Origin: a virus
IMG/VR virus record: IMGVR_UViG_3300044710_000137
Coordinates: 20,546 to 84,545 of that record
DNA: 64,000 nucleotides
Reading direction: 5' to 3' (one strand)
Position numbers and translations under genes: made by a program. Shown here one piece after another: positions 44,286 through 53,148 of this stretch. The first letter of the stretch is position 1. Each line of letters opens with the position of its first letter. Under the pieces are notes generated by a model. The model was given only the letters and a program-made list of their open reading frames with translations. It was not told where the DNA came from and searched no databases.

Positions 44286-45620
44286 ATGCGAAAGCTCCTC
44301 ATTGCCCTCCTATTCTCGCTGCCGCTCGTCGCCCAGCCGAATGTCTGCCAAGTCGGTGGAACCAACTCGGGATGCCCGACGAATGCCGCGTTAAATCCGA
44401 CAACCCAGACTTGGATCGGCGACGTTTCAACTGCCTATATCGCAGGGGTCGGAACCATGAACCTCTTGCCGCAGCCTAAGCTCTCGCTCGGGACGGGCGG
44501 CCAGATCGTCGGGCTTTCGGACAGCTTCATCACTTCAGATCCGTCGAATTGCCAAGCTCTGGGCACCTGCATTTACAGCAACGTGGGGTACGAGGAAAAC
44601 TACGTCAACGCGATCATTGCGGCCGGCGGCGCGTGCGTGGACGTCAATGTCCTACCGGATATCTGGATTGTGGCGGCGGAATATACCGGTTCAGCGACTG
44701 TTCCCAGCGTCTCCAGATTCAAGGGCTTTCTCGCCTCGATCGACACCACACTGCTGTACGCCCAGTCGAAAGGCCTGTGCATCCGGTTCAGCCCGGCGCC
44801 CACCGCGGCCACCTGGACGAATTGCGGCGTTGCCAGTCCGGGAACCGTTACGCCAGCAAATCAAGCGCTTTGCCTGGGCCCTGAATATGCGGCCATGGTT
44901 GCCCACGCTACCGCTAAAGGCTATACCATCCGGGACTTCACGCTCTGCCATGAACCTACCGCCAGGTGGAAGCAGACCACGTACCAATTGACCACGGTCC
45001 AGTGGAGCGCCTTGATCGCTGATTTAGCGCCTTATGTGGTGGGGCCGAACCTGGGTTCGGGATTCACGGGCGGGGAAAACGCCTGGGTCGTTTACGCCAT
45101 CGCCAATAACGCGCAAATCGTTTTCATCGGGGTTGACGTTTACTTTGGCCTGGACGACGGCAGCTACAACACGCTCCTAGCGAATTATGGGGCGTTTTGC
45201 ACCGAAGCCATCGCGGGAAGCCTTAATTGCGCCGTCAACGAATCCGCCCCCTGGCGGCATTGCCCAGCGGGGGCTCCAGTTTGTTCCGAGAACGTGGCCT
45301 ATGATAATTGCGCGGATCCCAACCTGAGCACCTGGAACGTCAACGGGGCCTTTGGATTCCTGCCACGCTATTTCTCTACCGTGGGAGCCTACTACGTCTC
45401 GGTGTTCTCCACGCAGCCTTGGGACGGGTCTTCGCCCGCAAATCTGGTCACCACATCGAGCTGTGCGGATAGTTCGCTCACCGGATTGACGGCCTGGATT
45501 TTACAGAATCAAACCGGACCCACGCCAGCCGCGCTTGCCTGGAACGCAAATGCACTTTGGAACACGAAGATCTGGGAAGGCTTTCTCAACATCACCGCGG
45601 GACAGATCACCATCCAATGA
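44286..45620 (+). CDS. Secreted glycosidase-like enzyme, 444 aa
   Basis: Signal peptide MRKLLIALLFSLPLVAQ. The layout resembles TIM-barrel glycoside hydrolases: LCHEPTARW with Glu223 as possible acid/base, and AVNESAPW with Glu319 as possible nucleophile, about 96 residues apart; aromatic residues line both. Many cysteines suggest disulfides outside the cytoplasm. It may degrade host polysaccharide as a fibre-borne depolymerase. The family cannot be named from the sequence alone. Confidence 0.6.
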   Translation: MRKLLIALLFSLPLVAQPNVCQVGGTNSGCPTNAALNPTTQTWIGDVSTAYIAGVGTMNLLPQPKLSLGTGGQIVGLSDSFITSDPSNCQALGTCIYSNVGYEENYVNAIIAAGGACVDVNVLPDIWIVAAEYTGSATVPSVSRFKGFLASIDTTLLYAQSKGLCIRFSPAPTAATWTNCGVASPGTVTPANQALCLGPEYAAMVAHATAKGYTIRDFTLCHEPTARWKQTTYQLTTVQWSALIADLAPYVVGPNLGSGFTGGENAWVVYAIANNAQIVFIGVDVYFGLDDGSYNTLLANYGAFCTEAIAGSLNCAVNESAPWRHCPAGAPVCSENVAYDNCADPNLSTWNVNGAFGFLPRYFSTVGAYYVSVFSTQPWDGSSPANLVTTSSCADSSLTGLTAWILQNQTGPTPAALAWNANALWNTKIWEGFLNITAGQITIQ

Positions 45621-46030
45621 AAACACTACGCTTGCTCGCCCTATTCGCTTTCTTTGCCCTGCTCGGGCGTTCAGCCTCGATCTCGGTTTCCTTCGGGTAC
45701 AACTTTGTGGGCGCTGTCCCCTGTAGTTCGACCGTCACCACGAACTGCTGGAACCATTTCGAGGTAGGCACGATCACGACCGTCGCCGGGGTGAGCACCT
45801 TTACCACCCTGACCTCCATTCCTTTACCAGCCACGACTTCAGGGACAGTCAACGGAATCACCGGGACGTTTACCCAGAACTCACTTTTCGGCCTTGAAAC
45901 ATTGGGGTTCATTATGGTGGCCAATGACGGAGGTGGGAACCGCATCATCTCAAACCCTACTTCTGCGAGTGTAAGTGTAAGTATCCAACCAGAAGGACCA
46001 GTAAATCCATCTGCGTCTGTGACTCCGTGA
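45617..46030 (+). CDS. Secreted beta-sandwich-like protein, 137 aa
   Basis: Start at 45617 fixed by ATGA overlap. Signal peptide MKTLRLLALFAFFALLGRSA. Mature part: ISVSFGYNFVGAVPCSSTVT, then TITTVAGVSTFTTLTSIPLP, a fibronectin-like or Ig-like beta pattern. Two cysteines. Adjacent to the glycosidase-like gene. Confidence 0.55.
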   Translation: MKTLRLLALFAFFALLGRSASISVSFGYNFVGAVPCSSTVTTNCWNHFEVGTITTVAGVSTFTTLTSIPLPATTSGTVNGITGTFTQNSLFGLETLGFIMVANDGGGNRIISNPTSASVSVSIQPEGPVNPSASVTP

Positions 46031-46046
46031 AAAAGTAATTATTAGG

Positions 46047-46140
46047 CTTTGGTGAGCTTCGGGCTTTCGATGCCCACGCACACCGGGCAAAATGGGTGAT
46101 CGCCTGTTCGCCGCGCACCTCCGACCGCATGCCCGAGTTG
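46047..46140 (+). repeat. Junction repeat family B, copy 6
   Basis: CTTTGGTGAGCTTCGGGC ... AAAATGGGTGATCGCC ... CGACCGCATGCCCGAG, about 16 bases after the stop of 45617-46030. Confidence 0.8.
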
Positions 46141-46174
46141 TCTAATCGCGACACCAGCCCCACGTCCACCACCC

Positions 46175-46741
46175 ATGACCATTCACCATCTTCCCCTCAT
46201 CCTCATCGCCCTTGCAGGCCTCGCCTTCGGGCAGGGCGTGAAATCGTCTAATGCAAGGTCCATCCAGGGCGTGCCCGTGGCAGCTACGACACCCACGAAC
46301 ACGCAGGTCATCGTATTCTCCCTGGCGTGCGGATGCTGGGAGCCCGGCTCGGCTTCCACCGCGAACCAGAAGACGCGCGCCATCGTTGCCGACTTCGGGG
46401 ACTTCACGAGTACCGCCTCGGCGCTTTCGGGCTCCGCCCAAGCCTGCGTGATCGTTCCATTCTCCGGTACGATCACCACGGCGCAACTGATCGCCACCCC
46501 CTCAGGCAGCGTAACCGTGGGTGTGCAGACCGTGGCGTTCGGGTCGTACACCGGCCCATCCTCCACCAGCTCCATCGCGGCGTCCGACATTCCGGCCCTG
46601 TCCTCGGCCGCGAAGTACACCGATTCCACGCTCACCGGATGGACCACGGCGGTGACCGCAAACACGGTCTTCTGTTTCTACCTCTCCAGCCCTACGACTG
46701 TAACGGGCGTCGAAGCAATCATCACCGTGGCGGCTAACTAA
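46175..46741 (+). CDS. Secreted structural-like protein, 188 aa
   Basis: Signal peptide MTIHHLPLILIALAGLAFGQ. Mature part is beta-rich with Ser/Thr/Ala and a CACGCW-like Cys pair (LACGCWEPG). No catalytic motif. Likely structural. Confidence 0.5.
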   Translation: MTIHHLPLILIALAGLAFGQGVKSSNARSIQGVPVAATTPTNTQVIVFSLACGCWEPGSASTANQKTRAIVADFGDFTSTASALSGSAQACVIVPFSGTITTAQLIATPSGSVTVGVQTVAFGSYTGPSSTSSIAASDIPALSSAAKYTDSTLTGWTTAVTANTVFCFYLSSPTTVTGVEAIITVAAN

Positions 46742-46743
46742 AG

Positions 46744-47415
46744 ATGCGAAAGCTAGTACTGCTTGGCGTCCTTTTTGCTTCATCTACCTTTGCCGCAACC
46801 ATTCGCGGTTCCGGCATTCAGGTGGCAGATGCCAGTAGTTATGTCGTTTCCTGGCCTGCGGGAACGGTTTCCGGCGACCTGGCTCTCGTTAGCTGTAGCC
46901 AAGCGTTCGGGTGCAACAACACCCCATCGGGGTGGACGCAAATTTATTATTCCGGGATACCCATCGACACCGCGGGCGCGATCTACTCGAAGGTCCTGAA
47001 TTCAACCGACATCTCCGCCGGATCCGTAACGATTACTGCTGGCGGTACATATTACGGGCAGGTATCCATAGTCACCTTCGTCGGAGCCCCAACCGTCAGG
47101 GAGGCGGACGGAGACGGGCCGCCGGGTAGCTCCGGAACGTCCAGCACGATTTCTACGACCAGCGCCGTACGCTACGGAGACTTGGCCCTCTATTTCGGAT
47201 CTGGCCGCGCCGACAGCGCGAACCCAACCTGCACCGTAAATGTTGGCGCACAAATTCAGGCAGCCACGGACCTGTCTTGGTGCGGCTGCGTATATACGCA
47301 AACCGTCGGCGGACCCGCAACGGCAATATTCAACTTTTCCACCACCGTGTTTTATGTGGATGCCATCGTCATCATAGAAGGCTCCGGGAAAACACCCCGC
47401 GCCTACCTGCGGTAG
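46744..47415 (+). CDS. Secreted structural-like protein, 223 aa
   Basis: Signal peptide MRKLVLLGVLFASSTFA. Mature: IQVADASSYVVSWPAGTVSG then DLALVSCSQAFGCNNTPSGW, a domain type I have seen in tail and surface proteins (x-V-SWPAGT--GDLAL---P-GWT). Starts 2 bases after the previous stop. Confidence 0.55.
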   Translation: MRKLVLLGVLFASSTFAATIRGSGIQVADASSYVVSWPAGTVSGDLALVSCSQAFGCNNTPSGWTQIYYSGIPIDTAGAIYSKVLNSTDISAGSVTITAGGTYYGQVSIVTFVGAPTVREADGDGPPGSSGTSSTISTTSAVRYGDLALYFGSGRADSANPTCTVNVGAQIQAATDLSWCGCVYTQTVGGPATAIFNFSTTVFYVDAIVIIEGSGKTPRAYLR

Positions 47416-47451
47416 AACGCTCGCCAGCCGCCAGTCACCGACACTCTTGAT

Positions 47452-47745
47452 ATGCTCCTCCCCTCCATCCTCGCCACCATCGCCCTAATCCTGCTTGCCT
47501 TCTTGAATTGGCAGCTATGGAGCCAGCGGCCGCGCAGGCACGCCGCAGTGCGCGTCCAAGGCAATGATACGCCGCAAAGTAAACCCGCAACGCGCAGCAA
47601 GGACGTGGAGCTATTAAAGAACATCGGCGGCAAGTGGATACACCACTCCTGGAAGCCTGAAGGGCACCCGGATATTCAGGAAGCGCTCGATACCCCCGGC
47701 CTTGCCATCCGGCGAGATGGCGTGCTAGACGAGGGCCGACAATAA
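47452..47745 (+). CDS. Single-pass membrane protein, 97 aa
   Basis: N-terminal membrane segment (MLLPSILATIALILLAFLNW) then a basic cytoplasmic or periplasmic domain. It ends one base before the ATG at 47746. Function unknown; holin-like or anchor. Confidence 0.5.
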   Translation: MLLPSILATIALILLAFLNWQLWSQRPRRHAAVRVQGNDTPQSKPATRSKDVELLKNIGGKWIHHSWKPEGHPDIQEALDTPGLAIRRDGVLDEGRQ

Positions 47746-48429
47746 ATGGCCGTCCGCTCCCATTCCGCCGAAACAACGAAGCTCGGGAACGCATTTCCGG
47801 GAACCGTCGTGCCCGTGGCCGTCGCCAAGGATTCGAGCGGCGATGTTGCCACGCTGAACCTGGACAGTTCCGGCAATCTTCTCGTTTCATCGGGCGGCGG
47901 CGGAAGCAGCAATCCGGCAGCCGGTCCCACCGGAAGCGCAGTCCCGGCAGATGCCGATTACCAGGGAATCAACGTCGCGGGCGACTTGCAGGGCGCTACC
48001 GGCTTCGATCTGGACACGTCCGGGGTCACCCACGAATACGACCAGGGCGTCTCCGTTCGCCTTCCGGCATCCGGCGGCTCCGTGGCGGGCGCCACGCTTC
48101 TGAATCCCCTGCGCGTCGATCCCACCGGAACCACGACGCAGCCGGTTTCCGTACAACCCTCCTCCTCGATCGCGGCCTCCGGCCAGGTCACGGTAAACCC
48201 CACCGCCGCCCTGTTGCCCGCCCAGGCCTGCCGCCGAGCGCTGATCCAATCCAGCTACACGAACACCACCGCGACCCTGGTGATCTACGTAGGCACGTCG
48301 GGCGGCGAGAAATGGGAAATGGTGGCGGGAGACTCGCTCACCTTGAACGTGTCGAACCTGGACGAAATCTCAGTGAAGTGTACGGCGGCTCTCACGGCGG
48401 CGCTGAACTACATCGCGGAGGCGGCTTAA
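47746..48429 (+). CDS. Structural-like protein, 227 aa
   Basis: No signal peptide. Beta-rich with Gly/Ser runs (SGGGGSSN, residues ~49-56), then VSVRLPASGGSVAGATLLNP and NTTATLVIYVGTSGGEKWEM, as in small fibre-associated or head-decoration proteins. Ends at the start of the fibre-like gene. Confidence 0.5.
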   Translation: MAVRSHSAETTKLGNAFPGTVVPVAVAKDSSGDVATLNLDSSGNLLVSSGGGGSSNPAAGPTGSAVPADADYQGINVAGDLQGATGFDLDTSGVTHEYDQGVSVRLPASGGSVAGATLLNPLRVDPTGTTTQPVSVQPSSSIAASGQVTVNPTAALLPAQACRRALIQSSYTNTTATLVIYVGTSGGEKWEMVAGDSLTLNVSNLDEISVKCTAALTAALNYIAEAA

Positions 48430-50427
48430 ATGCGGTGGCTGGTGGCTGGTGGCTGGTGGCTGGCGCTCGTTTTCGCTGGACTTGCCTTTGGGCAGGGCGC
48501 TTCCCATAATGCCACGCTTCTTTGGTCGCGTCCGATCAACAGCGCCACACCCGCGAACAATTACGTCCTCTGCTACAACTCCTCCAGCGTGCTCTGGACG
48601 TTTTGCGCGCCAGCGGCTCAGACCTACCCCTCGGCAGGCATTATGGTCTCCACCGGCTCCGCCTTCGGCACCTCCCTGGCCGATCCGATCACCGGGACGC
48701 ACGGGGGAACCGGCGTCAACAACGGATCGAGCATATTCACCATCGGAGGAAATACAGCCTTCTCTGGGGCGTACACCTTTACCGGCACGTTGACCGGCAA
48801 TACCGGGGTCACGTTTCCCACGTCGGGCACGCTCTCCACCACCACCGGCACCGTAACCTCCGTCACCTGCGGCACGGGCTTATCCGGCGGCACAATCACG
48901 GCAAGCGGAACCTGCGCAGTCACCGGCGCGGCAGGCGAGATCCTGGCGGGCGCAACCCCGGCGCTGACGTACACTCCAGTCCTCGGAGTGGATAATGCGA
49001 CGGCGGGCACCCTCACAACGGCCAATGGATCAGCCAATGCCCATACGATCTGGGGCAGTGGCGCAACCACAAGTAATACGATCTTGGGCTTTGCGACGGC
49101 TCCGACGACCGGGCATATCGTCACGGCGACCGTTTCCGGCACGACGACGACCCTCACGGATGGCGGTGCAGTACCCACCAGTGCCACTTGCACGTCTACA
49201 TGCGTCACCAGCGCGGCATCGCTTACCAGCACGGCCATTATGACCGGCGCAGGATTACAGGCGTCTCAAACCCCTAGCGCGACCGCAACGCTGGATAGCA
49301 GCGGCGATGCGTCCTTTCCAGGCACTCTCGCTGCCACCGGGCATGTCACGTTCGAGGGCGTCACGAGCACAGGGGCGACCGGCACAGGAAAACTGGTTTT
49401 TGCCACCAGCCCTACGATTACCACTCCAACGGTCTCGTCCGGTCAATTGCTCATTCAAACAGCTGGAGCCGCTTCCGCCCCGGCCCTCCTCCTCAACGGC
49501 GCGTGCTATACCGGTGGCACCGGCACAACGACATGGCCCTGCTTCCTAGTCCAACCCAGCGGCACGACCAGCAGTGCGTGGAGCACGTCAGGCACGATGA
49601 CTGGGGTGAATGCGGCGAGCGGGTTTGGGGGAAACCTGCTGGATTTGCAAGTGGCGGGGACGAGCGAAATGAGTGTCACAGCAGGCGGACAACTCAAAGC
49701 GTCTCAGGTCCTTTCGCCGCAGATTTCTACTAGTAGTGGCGCACAAACCCTCAACCTTCAGGTGTCCAACAATGGATCTACAGCCCATACCGGTGTGCAA
49801 TTAGGCCAAACTGGAATAACAAATTCCGCAGGTGCGTATATAGCTCTGGACATCGCCCCATCCTACAATCAAACCGGCACCGCCAGCAGCACTACTTTAC
49901 TGCTTCAGGAAACCGATACCGCACTCGGAAGCGGCACGCATCTAATTGCAGATTTTCAGGCAGGTTCCACCCCAACATCCAAGTTCAATATTAATACAGC
50001 AGGCGTCATCACCACAGTCCTTGCGGCCTCCTCTGGCGTCTATACCAACGCCACCAGCCAGTTGACCACGACCGCCCCATCGACTCTTGCCATCTCGGGA
50101 GCCACCTACGCCACTGCCACTAATTGCTCGAGCGCGGCGTCCCCTGCCGTTTGCGGATCTGCGGCAGCCGGATCGGTTGCCATCCCTACAGGCACAGTGA
50201 GCGTCAGCCTTACGGTGAACACTACAGCCGTCACAGCCAACAGCGAAATCTTCTTTGAACCGGATGACAGTGTGACCATCGCGGCCACCACCTGCAACAG
50301 CACCCTGTCCACTCTCGTGGGCGGCGTTGCGGTAACGGCGCGAACGGCGGGAACCAGCTTCACCATTACGTACAACGGCAGCATCGCCTCTAATCCACTC
50401 TGTGGGAGCTTCCACATTATCAACTAG
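48430..50427 (+). CDS. Tail-fibre-like protein with a repeat-encoded signal peptide
   Basis: The 665-residue protein starts MRWLVAGGWWLALVFAGLAF-GQG: the first 12 residues are translated from a family-D tract (48433-48463) and serve as a signal peptide. The body carries typical fibre repeats (THGGTGVNNGSSIFTIGGNT; GTLTGNTGVTFPTSGTLSTT) and many Thr/Gly/Ser triplets. GC-rich, repetitive, with few charged residues. A fibre or tailspike role is inferred from the repeats. Confidence 0.65.
   Translation: MRWLVAGGWWLALVFAGLAFGQGASHNATLLWSRPINSATPANNYVLCYNSSSVLWTFCAPAAQTYPSAGIMVSTGSAFGTSLADPITGTHGGTGVNNGSSIFTIGGNTAFSGAYTFTGTLTGNTGVTFPTSGTLSTTTGTVTSVTCGTGLSGGTITASGTCAVTGAAGEILAGATPALTYTPVLGVDNATAGTLTTANGSANAHTIWGSGATTSNTILGFATAPTTGHIVTATVSGTTTTLTDGGAVPTSATCTSTCVTSAASLTSTAIMTGAGLQASQTPSATATLDSSGDASFPGTLAATGHVTFEGVTSTGATGTGKLVFATSPTITTPTVSSGQLLIQTAGAASAPALLLNGACYTGGTGTTTWPCFLVQPSGTTSSAWSTSGTMTGVNAASGFGGNLLDLQVAGTSEMSVTAGGQLKASQVLSPQISTSSGAQTLNLQVSNNGSTAHTGVQLGQTGITNSAGAYIALDIAPSYNQTGTASSTTLLLQETDTALGSGTHLIADFQAGSTPTSKFNINTAGVITTVLAASSGVYTNATSQLTTTAPSTLAISGATYATATNCSSAASPAVCGSAAAGSVAIPTGTVSVSLTVNTTAVTANSEIFFEPDDSVTIAATTCNSTLSTLVGGVAVTARTAGTSFTITYNGSIASNPLCGSFHIIN
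48433..48463 (+). repeat. Low-complexity repeat family D, copy 7 (translated)
   Basis: CGGTGGCTGGTGGCTGGTGG... placed as codons 2-12 of gene 48430-50427, where it encodes RWLVAGGWWLA of the signal peptide. Confidence 0.85.
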
Positions 50428-50434
50428 GAGAACT

Positions 50435-50989
50435 ATGAAAACCCTTCTACTCGCTCTCTTCGCAGTCTCGGCCTTTGCCCAGGCGACCTTTACGATTTCC
50501 ATCCCAGGCGACCCAGGGTCAGTATCCATGACCATTTCAGCCCAGGCTGTGCCTTCTATGATCGCGGGAATTGAAAATTCGCCAGCGGTTGGAACGTCTC
50601 CTTCGACGTTGACATCTGCTGTGACCTCGACGGCTACGACCTTTCCCGTGGCTCAGGATACCAACGTCATCGCAGGTATGGGAGTATGCTTTGGGACAGC
50701 CCCATCTTGCACCGAAGTGGCGTTCATCTCAGCCGTCTCGGGGTTGAATTTGACGGTGACCCGTGCTCTCTTGGGAACGACAGCAGCAGCATATCCGAGC
50801 GGGCAAGCCTTCACGTACATCCGTTCGGGAGACTCCGGCGTCTTCATCGCCAACCTGATCCACGACGCCATCGTTCCGTTCATAACGGCCTTTCCAGGGC
50901 CAACTATTGCAGCGGCTAATGCGGCCATCGCCACGCAACAGGCAACTATCACTTCGACGGTAGCGGCAGGATTTTCCCAAACACCGTAG
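50435..50989 (+). CDS. Secreted structural-like protein, 184 aa
   Basis: Start at 50435 after AGGAG. Signal peptide MKTLLLALFAVSAFAQ. Mature: VPVA-rich beta unit with LTVTRALLGTTAAAYPSGQA near residue 115-135, a module typical of phage structural proteins ('VTR---GTTA--H--G'). Downstream of the fibre-like gene. Confidence 0.6.
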   Translation: MKTLLLALFAVSAFAQATFTISIPGDPGSVSMTISAQAVPSMIAGIENSPAVGTSPSTLTSAVTSTATTFPVAQDTNVIAGMGVCFGTAPSCTEVAFISAVSGLNLTVTRALLGTTAAAYPSGQAFTYIRSGDSGVFIANLIHDAIVPFITAFPGPTIAAANAAIATQQATITSTVAAGFSQTP

Positions 50990-50999
50990 AATGGAAGCT

Positions 51000-51398
51000 A
51001 TGAAGACGCTACTGATTTTGCCACTCCTCGCCTACTGTCTCTTTGCGCAGGGGGAAGAAGGGGGTGCGGGGAAGAAACCGCCCGAGGTTTCGTCTCCGCA
51101 GGCTGCAAACAATCTCGTTGATCTCCAACCAGCCGCCAAAGATGTGATCAAGATTTTGGAAGCTCGGATCACAAGGTTAGCAGCTCAAGTATCTCAGCTC
51201 CAAAAGCAAATGACCGTCATGAGTGCAGCCCTAAATGCAGCTCAACAAGAATCAGCCACGGCAGTTCAACAGGCAGGACAGCTAGAAAATACAGCTATTG
51301 AAGAAGCAAGTAAAGCTCTAAAGTGTCCCAATGGATTAGACCCAGATACTCTAATTTGTAAACCAGAAGTGAAACCAGAAGCCAAACCAAAACAATAA
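51000..51398 (+). CDS. Secreted coiled-coil protein, 132 aa
   Basis: Signal peptide MKTLLILPLLAYCLFAQ. Helical centre with heptads (VIKILEARITRLAAQVSQLQ; KQMTVMSAALNAAQQES), then CPNGLDPDTLICKPEVKPEA. A trimerising or stalk-like element is possible. Confidence 0.55.
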   Translation: MKTLLILPLLAYCLFAQGEEGGAGKKPPEVSSPQAANNLVDLQPAAKDVIKILEARITRLAAQVSQLQKQMTVMSAALNAAQQESATAVQQAGQLENTAIEEASKALKCPNGLDPDTLICKPEVKPEAKPKQ

Positions 51399-51400
51399 AG

Positions 51401-51493
51401 GGTCTGGAGCTTCGAGCCTTACCCCTCCATCGACCTTGCGTTGCACCTCGTCAGTAATTGCCCTGCCAGGCACCCTCTACCGCATGCCCGGCT
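51401..51493 (+). repeat. Junction repeat family B, copy 7
   Basis: GGTCTGGAGCTTCGAGCC ... CTCGTCAGTAATTGCC ... TACCGCATGCCCGGC, 3 bases after the stop of 51000-51398. Confidence 0.7.
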
Positions 51494-51544
51494 TGACGAA
51501 TCAATAAGCACCATCCCCACGCCCCACATTTCAAAGGAATCCCC

Positions 51545-51889
51545 ATGCAGGCCGCTAATGAGTTCGTGATCGCCTCCGGTACCGCCCAGCAATTGTGCAC
51601 AAGCTTATCCAGCCCCACCCGCTACGTCACCCGCCTCATCATCCAATGCCAACCGGCAGCGGGCGACGGCTTGATCTACGTGTTCAATGGCGTGCCGATC
51701 GGCGTAACCCCGACCATCTCGACCTTCCCCTATATCACTCTGGCAGCGGGAAGCGCCGCTGCGGGCAGCGATGAATACGATGACCGCCTGGATACCGGAG
51801 ACACGTCCAATATCGACCTGTGCAGGATCTGGATCGACGGATCGCACACGGGGGATGTGGTGACGTTTTCGCCTAACGTGAAAGTGTAA
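51545..51889 (+). CDS. Virion-type protein, 114 aa
   Basis: MQAANEFVIASGTAQQLCTS then YVTRLIIQCQPAAGDGLIYV and SNIDLCRIWIDGSHTGDVVT. Beta-rich, no signal peptide. Similar in feel to small tail or decoration proteins. AAAGGAATCCCC precedes the ATG. Confidence 0.55.
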   Translation: MQAANEFVIASGTAQQLCTSLSSPTRYVTRLIIQCQPAAGDGLIYVFNGVPIGVTPTISTFPYITLAAGSAAAGSDEYDDRLDTGDTSNIDLCRIWIDGSHTGDVVTFSPNVKV

Positions 51890-51939
51890 CGAAGGGGCTA
51901 CGGGCTGGGTCCTGGGTGCCGGGGCGTGCCCCTTTGCCA

Positions 51940-51957
51940 TTCCTAATAAATTAGGAA
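51940..51957. other. Hairpin upstream of family-C copy 4
   Basis: TTCCTAAT-AA-ATTAGGAA, an inverted repeat. The matching position before family-C copy 6 (54963-54980) is TTCCTAG-CCAA-CTAGGAA, so the stem is preserved with changes on both sides. Confidence 0.6.
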
Positions 51958-51975
51958 ATTCCCATCGCTCCCGTG

Positions 51976-52070
51976 CCCACCAGCGGAATCCGCCCGACAC
52001 CCAAAAACCACTCAGCTCCGAGAATCGCTTGCGATTGAAAGCGCCGGAAGCTCACAAGCCCAAGACTTCT
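51976..52070 (+). repeat. Junction repeat family C, copy 4
   Basis: ACCAGCGGAATCCGCCCGAC ... CACTCAGCTCCGAGAATCG ... GAAGCTCACAAGCC, 15 bases before the ATG at 52086. Confidence 0.8.
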
Positions 52071-52085
52071 TCAAAGGATTATTAA

Positions 52086-52739
52086 ATGCCCGAGATTTCT
52101 CCTCTAAACGTCATCACCCAAAACAAGGATACAAGAGCCATCCCCGTGGTTCAGAACAGAATCCCGATTCCAGTTCCCCCAGTAGTCCATACGGAATTTC
52201 CATGCTATGCCTATTACCAAGGCGCAGCGGACGTTGCCGCCAAGACCGTCAAAACCAAGGAAGCATTGGCGCTCCTCGGTCCGGACTGGGGTCCCTTCCC
52301 GTTCACTACGGAGAAGTTCGAACGAACCGGCCCGGAGATCCCCGGCGTATCCTTCACCACCGAACCGGTAGGCACCGAATTTTCCCGCTACTTCTACAAC
52401 CAGCGCGCCAAGAACGTGCCGGAAAGAATCGTTGCCGACCCCATCGCGGCCGAGAAGCTGGGCAAGGATTGGGGACCGCTGCCGTTCAGCGAGGAACGCC
52501 TGGCGCTACTTCAGGATCTCGACAAAAAGGAAGCCGAGCTGAAGGCCCTCGCGCCGGCTGGTCCTCAGGCGCCCGAAACGAAACCGCCCGAAACCGAAAC
52601 GAAGCCGGCCGCCGGCGAAATGAAACCGGTTGAGACCAAGCCGGAAACCGCCCCGGCCGAGACGGAAGCACCGAAGCCGGAAGCGCCGCGGCCCCTCCCG
52701 CCGCCGATTCTGCCCAAGATCCCTAACGGGAAGGGGTAA
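52086..52739 (+). CDS. Protein with duplicated GPDWGP-type unit, 217 aa
   Basis: A ~40-residue unit occurs twice: YAYYQGAADVAAKTVKTKEA-LALLGPDWGPFPFTTEKF (residues ~40-77) and RYFYNQRAKNVPERIVADPI-AAEKLGKDWGPLPFSEERL (~100-139). The same unit appears once in the convergent gene 53145-53879. A Pro/Glu/Lys-rich tail follows. Function unknown; probably structural. Confidence 0.55.
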   Translation: MPEISPLNVITQNKDTRAIPVVQNRIPIPVPPVVHTEFPCYAYYQGAADVAAKTVKTKEALALLGPDWGPFPFTTEKFERTGPEIPGVSFTTEPVGTEFSRYFYNQRAKNVPERIVADPIAAEKLGKDWGPLPFSEERLALLQDLDKKEAELKALAPAGPQAPETKPPETETKPAAGEMKPVETKPETAPAETEAPKPEAPRPLPPPILPKIPNGKG

Positions 52740-52743
52740 GCGC

Positions 52744-53148
52744 TCAGCGGCGGCGGCTGTCCAGAAGCTTCCCGACTTCGGCGCGGATGGCCGTGCCGAT
52801 CAGCTCCTGGAGATCCACATCCTGAAGGGCCTTGCGCGCGTGATCCGTAACCTCGTTTTGGAGCGCGTTAGCCATAATCAGGTTCACGGTTTTCGCTATC
52901 TCCCCCGCGTAGTCGAAGTGCTGGACCGCGTACGATACTTCGGCCTCGATCCTGGCGTGGATCGACGGCATTTCCCTCTCGATGGCCCGCGCAACGGAGA
53001 CTGCCATAGCGCCCAAGCCGCCGTCGTTGACCTCAAAGTGCTTCGCTTGGGATGCCACTGGTTCGGGATTCAGGAAATGCCCCGGCTCCATCTCGGGGCC
53101 CAGAACCACAAGCCCCTCCTTCTCGGCGTTCTTGCCAAATAGTTTCAC
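52744..53148 (-). CDS. Hypothetical protein, 134 aa
   Basis: GTG start overlapping the previous stop (GTGA, 53145-53148). It includes MEPGHFLNPEPVASQAKHFE and a helical C-terminus (ARKALQDVDLQELIGTAIRA). Leftward pair with 53145-53879. Unrecognised. Confidence 0.5.
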   Translation of the reverse strand: MKLFGKNAEKEGLVVLGPEMEPGHFLNPEPVASQAKHFEVNDGGLGAMAVSVARAIEREMPSIHARIEAEVSYAVQHFDYAGEIAKTVNLIMANALQNEVTDHARKALQDVDLQELIGTAIRAEVGKLLDSRRR

